Shown here one piece after another: positions 1-9,600 of a stretch of DNA of 61,782 nt. Source of the stretch: a virus; IMG/VR virus record IMGVR_UViG_3300027896_002037, positions 1 through 61,782 of that record; one strand, 5' to 3'. The position numbers were made by a program, and so were the translations under genes. The first letter of the stretch is position 1. Each line of letters opens with the position of its first letter. The notes beneath the pieces were generated by a model, which worked only from the letters and a program-made list of their open reading frames with translations, had not been told where the DNA came from and did no database searches.

Positions 1-1
1 T

Positions 2-274
2 GTTACACATGTATCACCTTTTAAAGAATCTTCTGTTTATGATGGCAAACAATCTGACGATAATTGGTTACCATTCTTTACATCGAAATGTCTCGGGATA
101 TTTTTAAAAGATGTGATGAAAAAATATAAAAATAAAAAATTATTAGTTTTATGTGGTCATGCGCATGGAAATGCTGATGTACAGATTTTAAAAAATCTTA
201 GAGTTTTAACCGGAGAAGCTGAATATAGAAATCCAAGAATCTCCAAAATTCTAGATACGACCACGGGTTGGTGA
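2..274 (+). CDS. Metallophosphoesterase, C-terminal end (partial)
   Basis: An open frame enters from the left edge and stops with TGA at 272-274, just before the next gene. The 90 residues seen contain LLVLCGHAHGNAD, a hydrophobic strand followed by a GHxH motif. That is the last metal-binding block of calcineurin-type metallophosphoesterases, which cleave phosphomono- or diesters with two metal ions. The preceding segment (WLPFFTSKCLG, then FLKDVMKKYKNKKLLVL) fits the region just upstream of that block. The N-terminal metal ligands lie outside the window, so neither substrate nor length can be judged. It directly abuts the primase gene, suggesting one transcript. Confidence 0.6.
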   Translation, partial: VTHVSPFKESSVYDGKQSDDNWLPFFTSKCLGIFLKDVMKKYKNKKLLVLCGHAHGNADVQILKNLRVLTGEAEYRNPRISKILDTTTGW

Positions 275-275
275 T

Positions 276-1232
276 GTGATGGTAGGTATTTATGAAGATT
301 CATTTATAGATTTTCTAAAAGAATATCTGGGTGACATAAAAATTAATAGAAAAAATATTGTATGCAGATGCCCATACTGTGAAATGGAATCAAATAAAAA
401 ACATTTTCATTTATACATTGCATTAGAATCTCCAATATTTCATTGTTTCAAATCAGAATGCAACAAAAAGGGTAATATAGATCGATTGATCTATAAACTA
501 TCTGGAAAAAAATATGATAATTTTTTTGATAAATCTTTAAAGAAAAGTAAAGAATTACCATCACGTGAAAACAGAATCATCACCATTCCAAAACTAGAAC
601 CAGATAAATTTGAAAATAAAATTAACTATCTAAAAAAAAGATTGATGACATCAGATGATAATTGTATATATGAGATTGATGGACTTATTTTAGATATAAA
701 TAAATTTTTATCAGATAATACTATCATAGATAAAGATATTGAAAAATATAAAGATTTCCTACAAGAAAATTTTATAGGGTTCTTGACGAATAACCAATCT
801 ATTTTAGTAATGCGAAATATAGATGAACGTTCAAAATTAAGATATCATAAGATTGAAATTAAAAACATTCAAAGTACAGATTATTATCTATCATATAACG
901 ATCCTTCTAAATCTGATATTATCATTGCTGAGGGAATTTTTGATATATTAGTTGAAAAAAAAATAGATTCTATTAACAAAAAAGAAAACGCTCTATTATA
1001 TGGAGCATGCTTGTCAACAAACTATGAAACATTAATAAAAAGTCTTGCATACTATGAATCTATATTTAGACAAAATATTCATATTTTATCGGATAGAGGA
1101 ATTAGTTTAAACTATTATAAAAAAATTAAGAATACCACCAAACACATTATCAATTCGTTAACCGTATATTATAATATGGATGGAAAAGATTTTGGAGATG
1201 GTGCTAAAAATATTGAAAAATTTGTTTTGTAA
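276..1232 (+). CDS. DNA primase (zinc-binding + Toprim), DnaG/gp61-like
   Basis: Protein of about 318 aa, probably synthesising RNA primers at the phage fork. The N-terminus (residues about 25-70) has a CHC2-like zinc ribbon: CRCPYC, a spacer rich in His, then FHCFKSEC. The middle carries IIIAEGIFDI, the EGxxD motif of a Toprim domain. Later acidic pieces (HILSDRG, MDGKDFGDGAKN) fit the DxD Toprim segment that binds Mg2+. The length suits a stand-alone phage primase; no helicase domain is present. The start may be GTG 276 or the in-frame ATG 279, both one or two bases after the upstream stop. The clamp, 5' nuclease and HAD genes downstream support a replication role. Confidence 0.75.
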   Translation: MMVGIYEDSFIDFLKEYLGDIKINRKNIVCRCPYCEMESNKKHFHLYIALESPIFHCFKSECNKKGNIDRLIYKLSGKKYDNFFDKSLKKSKELPSRENRIITIPKLEPDKFENKINYLKKRLMTSDDNCIYEIDGLILDINKFLSDNTIIDKDIEKYKDFLQENFIGFLTNNQSILVMRNIDERSKLRYHKIEIKNIQSTDYYLSYNDPSKSDIIIAEGIFDILVEKKIDSINKKENALLYGACLSTNYETLIKSLAYYESIFRQNIHILSDRGISLNYYKKIKNTTKHIINSLTVYYNMDGKDFGDGAKNIEKFVL

Positions 1233-1255
1233 CATAATAGGAGTTTTAAAATCAA

Positions 1256-1651
1256 ATGTCGAAGCATGAACAGGTAAGTAGGCTAATGTCGTTATATAAT
1301 AATGTTTTGGAATCTAGTGTAACGCTTACTCATGAGATAGATAAAATAGATTACTTTGTGGCATTATTTAATGGACCAAGTGAGAATATGTTTAAAATGT
1401 TAGATTGCCATTCGATAATGTATAAGTATACGCTGAATGGTTCAGATGGAGTTATTATAATTTTTTCAATACCGACACAGAGCAATATCGAAGCAGTTTC
1501 AAGTTCATCAAGTAAAATAATGGAATTATTAAAGATCGTTGAGGATACATTTGTAATAGTTAATTATATGAAATGTGAAGATATGAAGACTGATAAATTT
1601 GTTTACTTTACGGTCTTTGTTAAGATGCAAAATAAAGTTGACTCGATTTAA
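1256..1651 (+). CDS. Hypothetical protein, 131 aa
   Basis: Not recognised. The frame starts with ATG after a TAGGAG-type site (near 1240-1245) and encodes an alpha/beta-looking protein: an N-terminal helix, a central hydrophobic strand (GVIIIFSIP), a Ser-rich turn (SSSSS) and further strands (FVIVNYMKC, FVYFTVFVK). No catalytic motif, signal peptide or membrane segment is seen. It lies between primase and clamp-like genes in the same direction, so a replication-accessory role is possible, but that rests on position only. Confidence 0.55.
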   Translation: MSKHEQVSRLMSLYNNVLESSVTLTHEIDKIDYFVALFNGPSENMFKMLDCHSIMYKYTLNGSDGVIIIFSIPTQSNIEAVSSSSSKIMELLKIVEDTFVIVNYMKCEDMKTDKFVYFTVFVKMQNKVDSI

Positions 1652-1699
1652 AAAATATGGTATCTAATAGAAAAATGGCTGAAAGGATTTGGTTCTGAA

Positions 1700-1966
1700 A
1701 TGTTATATAGACTTAGAAAAGTTGGTGGTGGTTTCATGGATGCTATGTTATATAAATCTAGAGATAGTGTTGAAAGACTATTAGAAGACACTGAAAGTCC
1801 TGAAGACTTTGAGGTAGAGGAAATTCCATATCATATTAAATCAGGTGTTTCCATAGTAAAAGCAATAAGAACATTATCAGAGAGAACATTTGAATATGAA
1901 AATGGTAGACTTCGTACCATAGACTTGGATGATATTCTTGAAGATGATGATATGAGACGTCTATGA
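1700..1966 (+). CDS. Hypothetical acidic protein, 88 aa
   Basis: Not recognised. The C-terminal part is strongly acidic (DLDDILEDDDM). The stop overlaps the ATG of the clamp-like gene in an ATGA arrangement, so the two are probably translationally coupled. ATG 1700 has an AAGGA some 12 bases upstream; ATG 1736 is a possible alternative start giving 76 aa. No motif assigns a function. Confidence 0.5.
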   Translation: MLYRLRKVGGGFMDAMLYKSRDSVERLLEDTESPEDFEVEEIPYHIKSGVSIVKAIRTLSERTFEYENGRLRTIDLDDILEDDDMRRL

Positions 1967-2742
1967 AGCGGGCGAACTCCGAGAAAAAAACTGTAACTTT
2001 AGATTTAAATAAGTATCAGTCATTTTTAAGATTAATGTCTATGTTTAAAGATATCTGTAAAGATATCGATATTCATGGTGGAGTAATTAGACAAAAAACA
2101 TCAGATGGATTTGCTCTTATAGAAATAGATCTGAGCTACTTAATTAGCGATCTATCCTTTCCATTGGTATTGATAGCAAAAAAAATAGAAGCTTTAAAAA
2201 TGTTTCAGGGACAAGATGTCACAATAGAGACAACCGACAAGATCGTAAAAATTTCAGACCGATACAGTAACTTTGAGTTTAAAAAACCATCTTCAAATTA
2301 TATAGAAAAAGCAAATAAGTTTATACCAGCAGATGAGATACAACATATTATTAATATTGCCGATGAGGACTTAATTTTAGTAACGTCAATAACAAAAACT
2401 ATATCCGATAGAATAAAAACAACCGCAAAAGTATTTGAACACAATTCAATAAATATTTTATTCTCTAATGATAGTGGTAAAATATCAATGGAGAAAGATT
2501 CTAAAGATCAACATGTCGATTTTATAAAAGATATACCGCTAGAACATAATATATCGGCTGAGAGTATTTTATCATCAACTCCGTTTATCATTGATCATGA
2601 TGGTGATATAATATTTAAAATGTATGGAGTAACCGAAAAAGCAGCATTGTCACAATTTAAGATGATAGTAGATGACATAAATATAACAATATATCACAGG
2701 TCCACTTTAAATCTAGATGTCTCATCCGAAGGAGATAATTAA
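1963..2742 (+). CDS. Probable DNA polymerase sliding clamp
   Basis: 259 aa, close to the PCNA or T4 gp45 monomer size. The pattern suggests a clamp: a first helix-strand unit, then IHGGVIRQKTSDGFALIEIDLS, which resembles the strand pair in clamps that reads out as bases exposed to DNA-dependent signals. The segment SFPLVLIAKKIEALKMF looks like the second helix, followed by a run of short beta strands (VTIETTDKIVKISD). Phage clamps are very divergent, so this rests on length, strand-helix order and position among primase, 5' nuclease and other replication genes. The start overlaps the upstream stop by 4 nt. Alternative: an unrelated beta-rich phage protein. Confidence 0.5.
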   Translation: MKRANSEKKTVTLDLNKYQSFLRLMSMFKDICKDIDIHGGVIRQKTSDGFALIEIDLSYLISDLSFPLVLIAKKIEALKMFQGQDVTIETTDKIVKISDRYSNFEFKKPSSNYIEKANKFIPADEIQHIINIADEDLILVTSITKTISDRIKTTAKVFEHNSINILFSNDSGKISMEKDSKDQHVDFIKDIPLEHNISAESILSSTPFIIDHDGDIIFKMYGVTEKAALSQFKMIVDDINITIYHRSTLNLDVSSEGDN

Positions 2743-3135
2743 ATGATCAATAACGACCGCCCAATGCAAAATCAAGGTTATCTCTCATCGACAAAAGATA
2801 ACTACCAATCAGCAACCCCAACAACCAATATAGAGAAAACCGTAAAGGTCCAGCCAAGTCTTCTTCCATGGAATGCTGTAATGGAAATCTGTAAATTAAT
2901 GACTGTGATGTGCAATTCTAATGGTGGAAAACATTCTAAAGGTCAATGGAAAGAAGTATCTATAGAATCTCATATGGACGCTGCTATAAGGCATTATGTA
3001 GAGTGGCATTCTGGTAAAACAGAAGATGAAGAGTCTGGATTAAATCCTTTAGCACACATGGCATGTAGATTACTAATGGCACTCTCAAACGAATTAGAAG
3101 AAGAGTCTAAAAATGTCTTTAGAAAATCTGACTAG
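2743..3135 (+). CDS. dATP/dGTP diphosphohydrolase-like protein (DUF5664 type)
   Basis: 130 aa. The core KHSKGQWKE, IESHMDAAIRHYVEWHSG, DEESGLNPLAHMACRLLMALSNE matches the family annotated as dATP/dGTP diphosphohydrolase N-terminal domain: a Lys/Tyr-rich entry, an RH helix, a conserved 'D-x-ESG-x-x-LAH' stretch and a closing helix. Members of this family (for example MazZ) hydrolyse dATP or dGTP to the monophosphate and are part of 2-aminoadenine genome synthesis in some phages, but others lack that context. No PurZ or DatZ is visible here. The first 40 residues are low-complexity and probably unstructured. ATG directly follows the upstream stop, with GAAGGAG ahead of it. Confidence 0.6.
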   Translation: MINNDRPMQNQGYLSSTKDNYQSATPTTNIEKTVKVQPSLLPWNAVMEICKLMTVMCNSNGGKHSKGQWKEVSIESHMDAAIRHYVEWHSGKTEDEESGLNPLAHMACRLLMALSNELEEESKNVFRKSD

Positions 3136-4243
3136 TTTTTATCCATCATATTCCTTATTAGATGAGACTGTATCCTCGGGTGGATATACTCATCTTAATC
3201 TTTTTATAGATCTTAAAAATATCTTACAATCATTATATCAAAGCGAGACTGTTAAATCCATAGTAGAATCTTCTCTACAATCTAAAAAATTTGACTCTAG
3301 TATTTTTACAAATCTTTTAAACTTTTTAATTTATAATAAAAAATATGCTTTGAAAAGAAATATAACTGTTGATTTTTTTGTATTTTTTGAAGTTGGTAGA
3401 TCCTTTTATCACGAGAAAATTTCACCATCTTATAAATATTCTAGGAAAATTGATAATCTCTATGGATTGGATAAAGAGCATAAAGACTACTATACAAAGA
3501 TATTACAAAATAACTATGATCTCATAGATAAAGTAATTAATAAAATACCGAATGCATATTCTATAAGATTAGAACATTTTGAAGCAGACTTTATCCCATA
3601 TTATTTAATACGCAATGAATATATACTAGAAAATTCTGCTAATATTATTTTTTCTAGCGATCATGATCTTCTACAATGTTTAGAATTACCCGGAAATAAC
3701 TTTGTTTTAAGAAAGACTAAAAATAATAAAAAAATAATTAGGTCTGGGAATGCAGTACGAGAACATCTTAAATGCGAGGAAACGTATCCTGATAATTATC
3801 TATCATTATGTATGTCGATAATGGGAGACGGCGGTGATGATGTAGATGGTATTGTCGGATTAGGTCCTAAACGCACTAAAGAGATAATAAATGAGATTGT
3901 TGCATGTGGTGGATCGATAGAAGAAATTCGAAAAAATACGTTGCTTGGAAATAAGTTATTCCTTACCCCAGCTACCCCATGTCAAAAAAATATACAGAAC
4001 AAAAATATGATAAAGGTAATAGATAATGAAGACATAATCTCTAGGAATTTAAAGCTTGTAGATTTTGAGGTAATCTCAAGAACAATGGATGATCCACCAT
4101 CTACAAATATCTTAGACGTTCGTAAACATATAGAAGATGTGTTTAATAATAAAGTATGTTATTCGTTTGAGGTTATGGCATCGGCATTAAGTAAAACTGG
4201 AATGGATATTCCACCAGATACTAACCTATTATTTTTACAGTAG
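3113..4243 (+). CDS. 5'-3' exonuclease / flap endonuclease (T4 RNase H-like)
   Basis: 376 aa. Family features are seen in order: an N-terminal acidic strand NLFIDLKNIL, an acidic helix in HFEADFIPYYLI, SSDHDLLQCL (metal-binding Asp region of PIN/FEN nucleases) and, near residue 240, GDGGDDVDGIVGLGPKRTKEII. The last is the helix-3-turn-helix (H3TH) DNA-binding motif with its preceding Asp cluster. Such enzymes remove RNA primers and 5' flaps at Okazaki fragments. The gene starts inside the end of the previous gene (23-nt overlap), which points to coupled translation in the replication operon. Confidence 0.8.
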   Translation: MSLENLTSFYPSYSLLDETVSSGGYTHLNLFIDLKNILQSLYQSETVKSIVESSLQSKKFDSSIFTNLLNFLIYNKKYALKRNITVDFFVFFEVGRSFYHEKISPSYKYSRKIDNLYGLDKEHKDYYTKILQNNYDLIDKVINKIPNAYSIRLEHFEADFIPYYLIRNEYILENSANIIFSSDHDLLQCLELPGNNFVLRKTKNNKKIIRSGNAVREHLKCEETYPDNYLSLCMSIMGDGGDDVDGIVGLGPKRTKEIINEIVACGGSIEEIRKNTLLGNKLFLTPATPCQKNIQNKNMIKVIDNEDIISRNLKLVDFEVISRTMDDPPSTNILDVRKHIEDVFNNKVCYSFEVMASALSKTGMDIPPDTNLLFLQ

Positions 4244-4253
4244 GAGATCTAAA

Positions 4254-4979
4254 ATGTTAAGTCAAAACACTGTTTTGAATTTTATAAAAAGTAATTTAGC
4301 ATTCCCATTCCAATTTATAGAACTCAATGACGATCAGATATTAGACTATATATCTACTAATACTGTAAGAGAATACTCACATTATTTTCCAGATGTAACC
4401 ACCGTAGGATATAATCTACTTCATCCTGCAAATAAAGTCATAAACAAAGCCAATGAATTTTATTTACAAGATGAACTTGGGATGGAAATCATAGACATCA
4501 AATCTATGGTTTTTAGAATGGCACAGCTAACGATGTTTGGACATCCACCACTAGGACCCCTATCATTAGGAGAATTGCCTCAGTGGACGCTAGCAGTTGA
4601 AACTGCCGGTTGGCTAAAAGTATACTCAAATTGGAATTATACGTATGAATTTAAACATCCCAATATTTTTAGAATATCACCAAATCCAGTAAGTGAAGAT
4701 ATCTGTGTAATCGAATATGAAAGGATGCATCATCCAAGTTTTTCAACAATTACAACAGATCTATCATTTATGTTTATGGAATTATGTTTAGCAGATATAA
4801 TGATGTTAATCGGAAGATTGCGTTCAAAATATGCTGAGGGTGGTGGTTTAGCAACACCATTCGGAAATATCCCGTTACAGGCAACTCAATTATTTGACGA
4901 GGGAAAAGAAAAAAAACGGGAACTTCTAGATAAATTTTCAACTGGATCCTTACCAAATCTAAGTTGGCATATTGGTTAA
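4254..4979 (+). CDS. Probable virion structural protein (neck/adaptor-like)
   Basis: 241 aa, start ATG after TAGGAGATCTAAA. The opening (FPFQFIELNDDQILDYI, TVREYSHYFPD), the centre (WKV-type NWNYTYEFKHPNIFRISPNP, VIEYERMHHPSFSTI) and the end (FMELCLADIMMLIGRLRSKY, then TPFGNIPLQATQLF) recall a set of conserved phage particle proteins at the head-tail neck. I cannot name the T4 counterpart with certainty. No membrane segments or enzymatic motifs. It is the only probable particle gene inside a replication cluster, so the assignment is cautious. Confidence 0.4.
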   Translation: MLSQNTVLNFIKSNLAFPFQFIELNDDQILDYISTNTVREYSHYFPDVTTVGYNLLHPANKVINKANEFYLQDELGMEIIDIKSMVFRMAQLTMFGHPPLGPLSLGELPQWTLAVETAGWLKVYSNWNYTYEFKHPNIFRISPNPVSEDICVIEYERMHHPSFSTITTDLSFMFMELCLADIMMLIGRLRSKYAEGGGLATPFGNIPLQATQLFDEGKEKKRELLDKFSTGSLPNLSWHIG

Positions 4980-5010
4980 TTTTTAAAAATTAAGATTTGG
5001 AGATTTGAAA

Positions 5011-5727
5011 TTGGAAGATATTACATATATTGGCGTCGATCTTGATGGTACATTATCATATTATGATGTTTGGCGAGGAAAGGAACATATCGGTGATCCT
5101 ATCCCACTGATGCTAAAACGTGTTAATATGTGGAGAGCAGCAGGTAAAATTGTAAAATGTTTTACTGCTAGAGCAGCCGAACCAGAAAATATACCATACG
5201 TTAGAGAATGGTTAGATAGATATGATCTCAAGGATGTAGATATTACATGTATAAAAGATCAGTATATGGTAGAATTTTGGGATGATAGAGCTATACAGGT
5301 TAAACCCAATACTGGAATTCCAGTAATAGAATGTATTGAAAAATCAGAACTTGCAGAAAATAGCGATGGAGATTATACAAAAAATATGAAATATTACATG
5401 GAATATCTAAAAGAAGAAATGTCGCCCGAAAGAGCCAGAGAATTATATAATTTGGGTCGTAAAATTGCAGCGGGTACGCACCAATCTGTAAGCAAAATAT
5501 TAACATCTCCAGAGATAATGAAGCTCAAATCTGAGATATCTGAAAAGGTATTAGCTCGTACAAGATTATTATCACAGTGGAAAGTTGCTATAGGACCTGC
5601 CAAAGAAAAATTAAAGCAAGAAATATTAAGCTTAGAAAAAACAATTTCGAGCCATGCTAAACAATTAAAAGACCATGAAAGAGAACTGCATGTTAATAAG
5701 ATAATTCAATCAAAGAGAGCGTCGTAA
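5011..5727 (+). CDS. HAD-superfamily phosphatase-like protein
   Basis: About 238 aa. The N-terminus has the HAD motif I, GVDLDGTLSYYD, with the nucleophile Asp and acid/base Asp. CFTARAAEP fits motif II (Thr/Ser), and FWDDRAIQV fits motif IV. The core HAD fold ends near residue 105; the rest is helical and charged (long KLKQEILSLEKT coiled-coil-like stretch). HAD enzymes remove phosphates; here a 3'- or 5'-nucleic acid or nucleotide substrate is possible because the next gene is a 3'-phosphoesterase. Start choice: GGAG at 4999-5002 is 8 nt from TTG 5011 but only 2 nt from TTG 5005, so 5011 is preferred. Confidence 0.7.
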   Translation: MEDITYIGVDLDGTLSYYDVWRGKEHIGDPIPLMLKRVNMWRAAGKIVKCFTARAAEPENIPYVREWLDRYDLKDVDITCIKDQYMVEFWDDRAIQVKPNTGIPVIECIEKSELAENSDGDYTKNMKYYMEYLKEEMSPERARELYNLGRKIAAGTHQSVSKILTSPEIMKLKSEISEKVLARTRLLSQWKVAIGPAKEKLKQEILSLEKTISSHAKQLKDHERELHVNKIIQSKRAS

Positions 5728-5732
5728 AAATA

Positions 5733-6527
5733 ATGAGCGACTTTATATTAGTACGACATGAAGCAACTCGAAGAGGCTTACATTGGGATTTACGTTGGAA
5801 AGAACCGACGTCTAAAAATTGGGTAAGTTTTGCATTCAAGAAATTTCCTCCGACTAAAGTTGGTGAGCGTGTCTATATAGTTAGGACAACTCAACATAGT
5901 GAGAAACAGGCTTTATTTTTAGGAAAAATTCCTGAGGGAGAATATGGAGCCGGAACTCTGACCAAAGAAGATTCTGGAACATGTGATGTTTTGAGATATA
6001 CCAATGCTCATATGATTGTTGATTTTCATGGTAAAACATTAAAAGGAAAATATCATGTTATTGCAACTGGAGTTTTTGGTGGGAAGCATGATTATACAAA
6101 AAAGACCTATGTATTTTTTAAAGCTAAAGAAGATGTCTTAGAAGCTACAAATTTTCCAAAAATGTGGAAAGAAACTATTACTAAAATGAAGAGAGCTGGA
6201 AAAGTTGGAGCTATTGCACTTACTGCAATAGTAGTAGCACCACTGGTGATAAAGATTTTAAGAACTCTAATTAGAAGTTTAAGTCTTTGTAATAGAGTCT
6301 GTGAAGTAGTTGATATAAAGTCATCGAAGTTAACAATAGAAGATCGAGCATGTATTAGAAGATGTCGGATAAGAATTATACAGAAGGGAATAGAAAATCT
6401 GAATTCATTAAAAAATAAATGTGCCGATCAAGAATGCAGAAATAGAATCGATTCTAAAATCGAAATATTAAAAAATAAGATAAATGATGAGCAAGAAGCA
6501 TTATCATATTTAGGAGTAAAAAAATAA
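5733..6527 (+). CDS. LigD-type 3'-phosphoesterase domain with membrane anchor
   Basis: 264 aa. Residues 1-145 match the DNA-end-healing phosphoesterase domain of bacterial LigD: FILVRHEATRRGLHWDLRW, with the catalytic His of the (H)DA-x-RLH-x-DLR motif, then GKIPEGEYGAGTL and KTLKGKYHVIAT. These domains trim 3'-phosphate and ribonucleotide ends before ligation. Unlike LigD, the domain stands alone. It continues into a hydrophobic segment (residues about 165-185, VGAIALTAIVVAPLVI) and a Cys-containing tail (CNRVCEVV, CIRRCRI, CADQEC) that resembles a small disulphide or zinc motif. The membrane segment is unusual for a DNA repair enzyme. Preceded by the HAD phosphatase; a separate ATP-dependent ligase is at 59287. 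Confidence 0.65.
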   Translation: MSDFILVRHEATRRGLHWDLRWKEPTSKNWVSFAFKKFPPTKVGERVYIVRTTQHSEKQALFLGKIPEGEYGAGTLTKEDSGTCDVLRYTNAHMIVDFHGKTLKGKYHVIATGVFGGKHDYTKKTYVFFKAKEDVLEATNFPKMWKETITKMKRAGKVGAIALTAIVVAPLVIKILRTLIRSLSLCNRVCEVVDIKSSKLTIEDRACIRRCRIRIIQKGIENLNSLKNKCADQECRNRIDSKIEILKNKINDEQEALSYLGVKK

Positions 6528-6580
6528 TAAAATCAATACTATATAAATAAAATTAAACCTAAGAAATCCCATCAACAAAA

Positions 6581-6618
6581 TATCCCAAAAGGTAAAAAAC
6601 TTTTTGGGATATTTTTTT
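6581..6618 (+). terminator. Intrinsic terminator before nrdD
   Basis: A perfect 10-bp stem (6581-6590 with 6602-6611) encloses an 11-nt loop and is followed by a run of T at 6612-6618. It closes the primase-to-phosphoesterase operon and lies just upstream of a promoter. Confidence 0.85.
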
Positions 6619-6633
6619 CTCTAAACTACTAGC

Positions 6634-6662
6634 TTGACTAGAAAATAAAAATAATATATAGT
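6634..6662 (+). promoter_or_regulatory. Sigma70-like promoter for nrdD
   Basis: TTGACT (6634-6639), a 17-nt spacer, then TATAGT (6657-6662). It sits between the terminator and the nrdD ribosome binding site (GGAGG at 6678-6682). The match to -35/-10 consensus with exact spacing, in the expected place, makes it a good candidate for recognition by host RNA polymerase. Confidence 0.6.
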
Positions 6663-6688
6663 TGCCATCAATATCGCGGAGGAATTCT

Positions 6689-9600
6689 ATGATTGTAAAG
6701 GTTCAAAAAAGAGATGATAGTATTGTTGATTATGATCTCGCTAAAATATCACTTGCTATTGGTAAAGCCGGAAACTCAACTAAAGAATTTGATAAAAAGA
6801 TAACAAATTCTTTGACAAGAAAAGTTGATGTTATCATCTCTCAATTAAATAAAGAGGTTATCAGCGTAGAGGATATACAAGATATTGTTGAAGCAACTCT
6901 CTTAGCGTCTAAATATAAACAAAGTGCTAAATCCTATATTTTATATCGGGACCAGCATGCTAAATTACGAGATGTAACAACAGTTGCAAATATCGATCTA
7001 ATAGATCACTATCTTGATAAAACAGATTGGCAAGTAAAAGAAAATAGTAATATGTCATATTCACTTCAGGGGTTAAATAATTATATTTCATCAGAAATTA
7101 CAAAAACATATTGGCTTAATAAAGTCTATCCAAAAAATATTAGAGACTTGCATACTAATGGAGATATACATATTCACGATCTTAATACTTTTGCAGTATA
7201 TTGTGTTGGATGGGATTTACACGATTTATTAATAAGAGGATATGGTGGAGTACCAGGAAAATTAAATAGCGCTCCCGCAAAACATCTTCGAACTGCATTG
7301 GGACAAGCTGTTAATTTCCTCTATACACTTCAAGGGGAATGCTATTCTGATGATACTGAAGTTTTGACTGATTCTGGTTGGAAATTTTTTAATGATTTAT
7401 CAGGAGATGAACAATTTATAACTCAAAATATAGAAACTAAAAATATCGAATTACAATATGCAATAAAACATTTTAAATATTTTAAGGATGGTAAATTAAT
7501 TAATTTTAAAAATAATAAATTAGATCTACTTATTACAGAAGATCATAATATGCTCATATTAGAAGAAGATCATAAATCAGAAATATGTGGTTATGATTTA
7601 AATTTTATAAAGGCAAAAGATTTTAATCCAAATACAAATTTTATACCAACTGGTCCTATGATTCCAACAGAAAAATTAGAACTATGCAAGATAGATGAAG
7701 AATCTATAACTTATGTAGATTATACTGGATATGTTTACTGTGTAGAAGTTCCAAATCATACTCTATATGTTAGAAGAAATGGAAAAGCTACTTGGTGTGG
7801 AAATTGTGCCGGTGCTCAAGCTTTCTCGAACTTTGATACACTATTAGCACCATTTATAAGATATGACGACTTAACACATGATGAGGTTAAACAGGCAATG
7901 CAGGAATTTATTTTTAACCTCAATGTACCCACAAGGACCGGATTTCAAAGTCCTTTTTCAAATATCACTATGGATCTTAAAGTTCCACCGCAATTTAAAG
8001 ATCTCCCAGTTATCATCGGAGGAGAACCTCAAAAAGAAACATATTCCGACTTTCAAGAAGAGATTGATATTTTTAATTCTGTTTTTACTGAAGTTATGAC
8101 AGAAGGCGATTCTATGGGTAGAGTATTTACTTTCCCAATTCCTACGTATAATATCACAAAAGATTTTGATTGGGATAATAAAAATTTAGATGGTTTGTGG
8201 GAAATGACTGCGAAGTATGGAATTCCATATTTCTCAAATTTCATAAATTCTGATATGAAGCCTGAAGATGCAAGGAGTATGGCAATACTTGGAAACCAAG
8301 AATTAATTTATAAAAAAGAAAATGGACATGTTTCGAGATGTCCAATTAAGAACATTGTGGCTGGCTGGATAAACAACAAAGAAAAACCAAATATTAAAAT
8401 TTTAATGAATGGCGAATTTATAGATATTATAGATATGTTCGAAGTTCCATATGAAAACTATAAATCATATGTTTCAATTGAACTAGATAATGGTTATTTA
8501 CAGAATTTTTCATATCAACATAAATGTGCTGTTGTTAGGGATGATGAGTTAGTTGAGGTTGAAAGTCAAGATATTAAAATCACAGATAAATTCCTTATTT
8601 CTAGAAAAGGGTATGAAGGTAATTCATTACTAGGTGATCATCAAAGCGGAAAGATTTTAGGATATTATCTGGGAGAGGGGTGGAAAGAAACTAACTCAGA
8701 TAGTCGTATTAGTTTTGCTATTAATATTAATCGGACTGATATTGTTGATGAAATTAATAATTTTTTTACAAAGATGGTATGTGATGTTAAAATAGTTCCA
8801 TGGGAGGATAAGCACATATACAAAGTAACAATATCTGGAAAACATGCGCTTGGATTTGTAAAAAATTTCATCCGGGGAGAAAAAGCAATTGAAAAAAGAT
8901 TAGAATCTTCCATATGGAATACATCGTTAGAATTTAGAAAAGGACTATTAGAAGGGTTGTATCAGACAGACGGTTATATACCCGGAAAGATACTTACTCA
9001 TACAACAAATAAAGAGATTATAATGGATTTAATTCATCTTGCTAATAGTGTTGGTAAGATCTTAAAATATAAAGTCAACAATAAAAATTCTAGATATTTT
9101 AAAAAGGACAAGTCAGATTTAGTATTTTTCAAAAGTTATAAATTATATTTTACAGAATATAAAGAAACTTTTGAATTAGATGGTGAAGAATACGCCATGA
9201 TACCTGTAAAATCTGTTGACGAGCATGATTCTAAGGCAAATAAAGTTTATAATTTTACAGTTAATACAGATAGACATTTATATGAACTGCCAAATGGAAT
9301 AATAACACATCAATGTTGCAGGCTTCGTTTAGACGTAAAAACTCTGGAAAAACGAGGAGGTGGACTATTTGGATCAAATCCGTTAACTGGATGTTACTCA
9401 TCAGATACAGAAGTTTTAACAGATGAGGGGTGGAAATTATTCACCGAATTAAATCATAATGAAAAAGTACTATCTCGTGATAAAGATACCGGAATAGAAT
9501 CTTGGGATAAACCAAGTGAATATTTTGAATATGATTATGTCGGTGATATGATACACTTTAATAAAAGTGATGAATTAGATTTATTAGTAACGCCTGATCA

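Noticed and set aside
4774-4956. Long frame on the - strand across the structural gene
   Set aside because: Lies fully inside a clear + strand gene, has no ribosome site and no recognisable product; the same holds for the other - strand frames under RNAP, topoisomerase, SbcC and E2-like genes.
6662-6688. TTG start for NrdD giving 9 extra residues
   Set aside because: TTG 6662 overlaps the -10 of the promoter and has no ribosome site, while GGAGG sits 6 nt ahead of ATG 6689.
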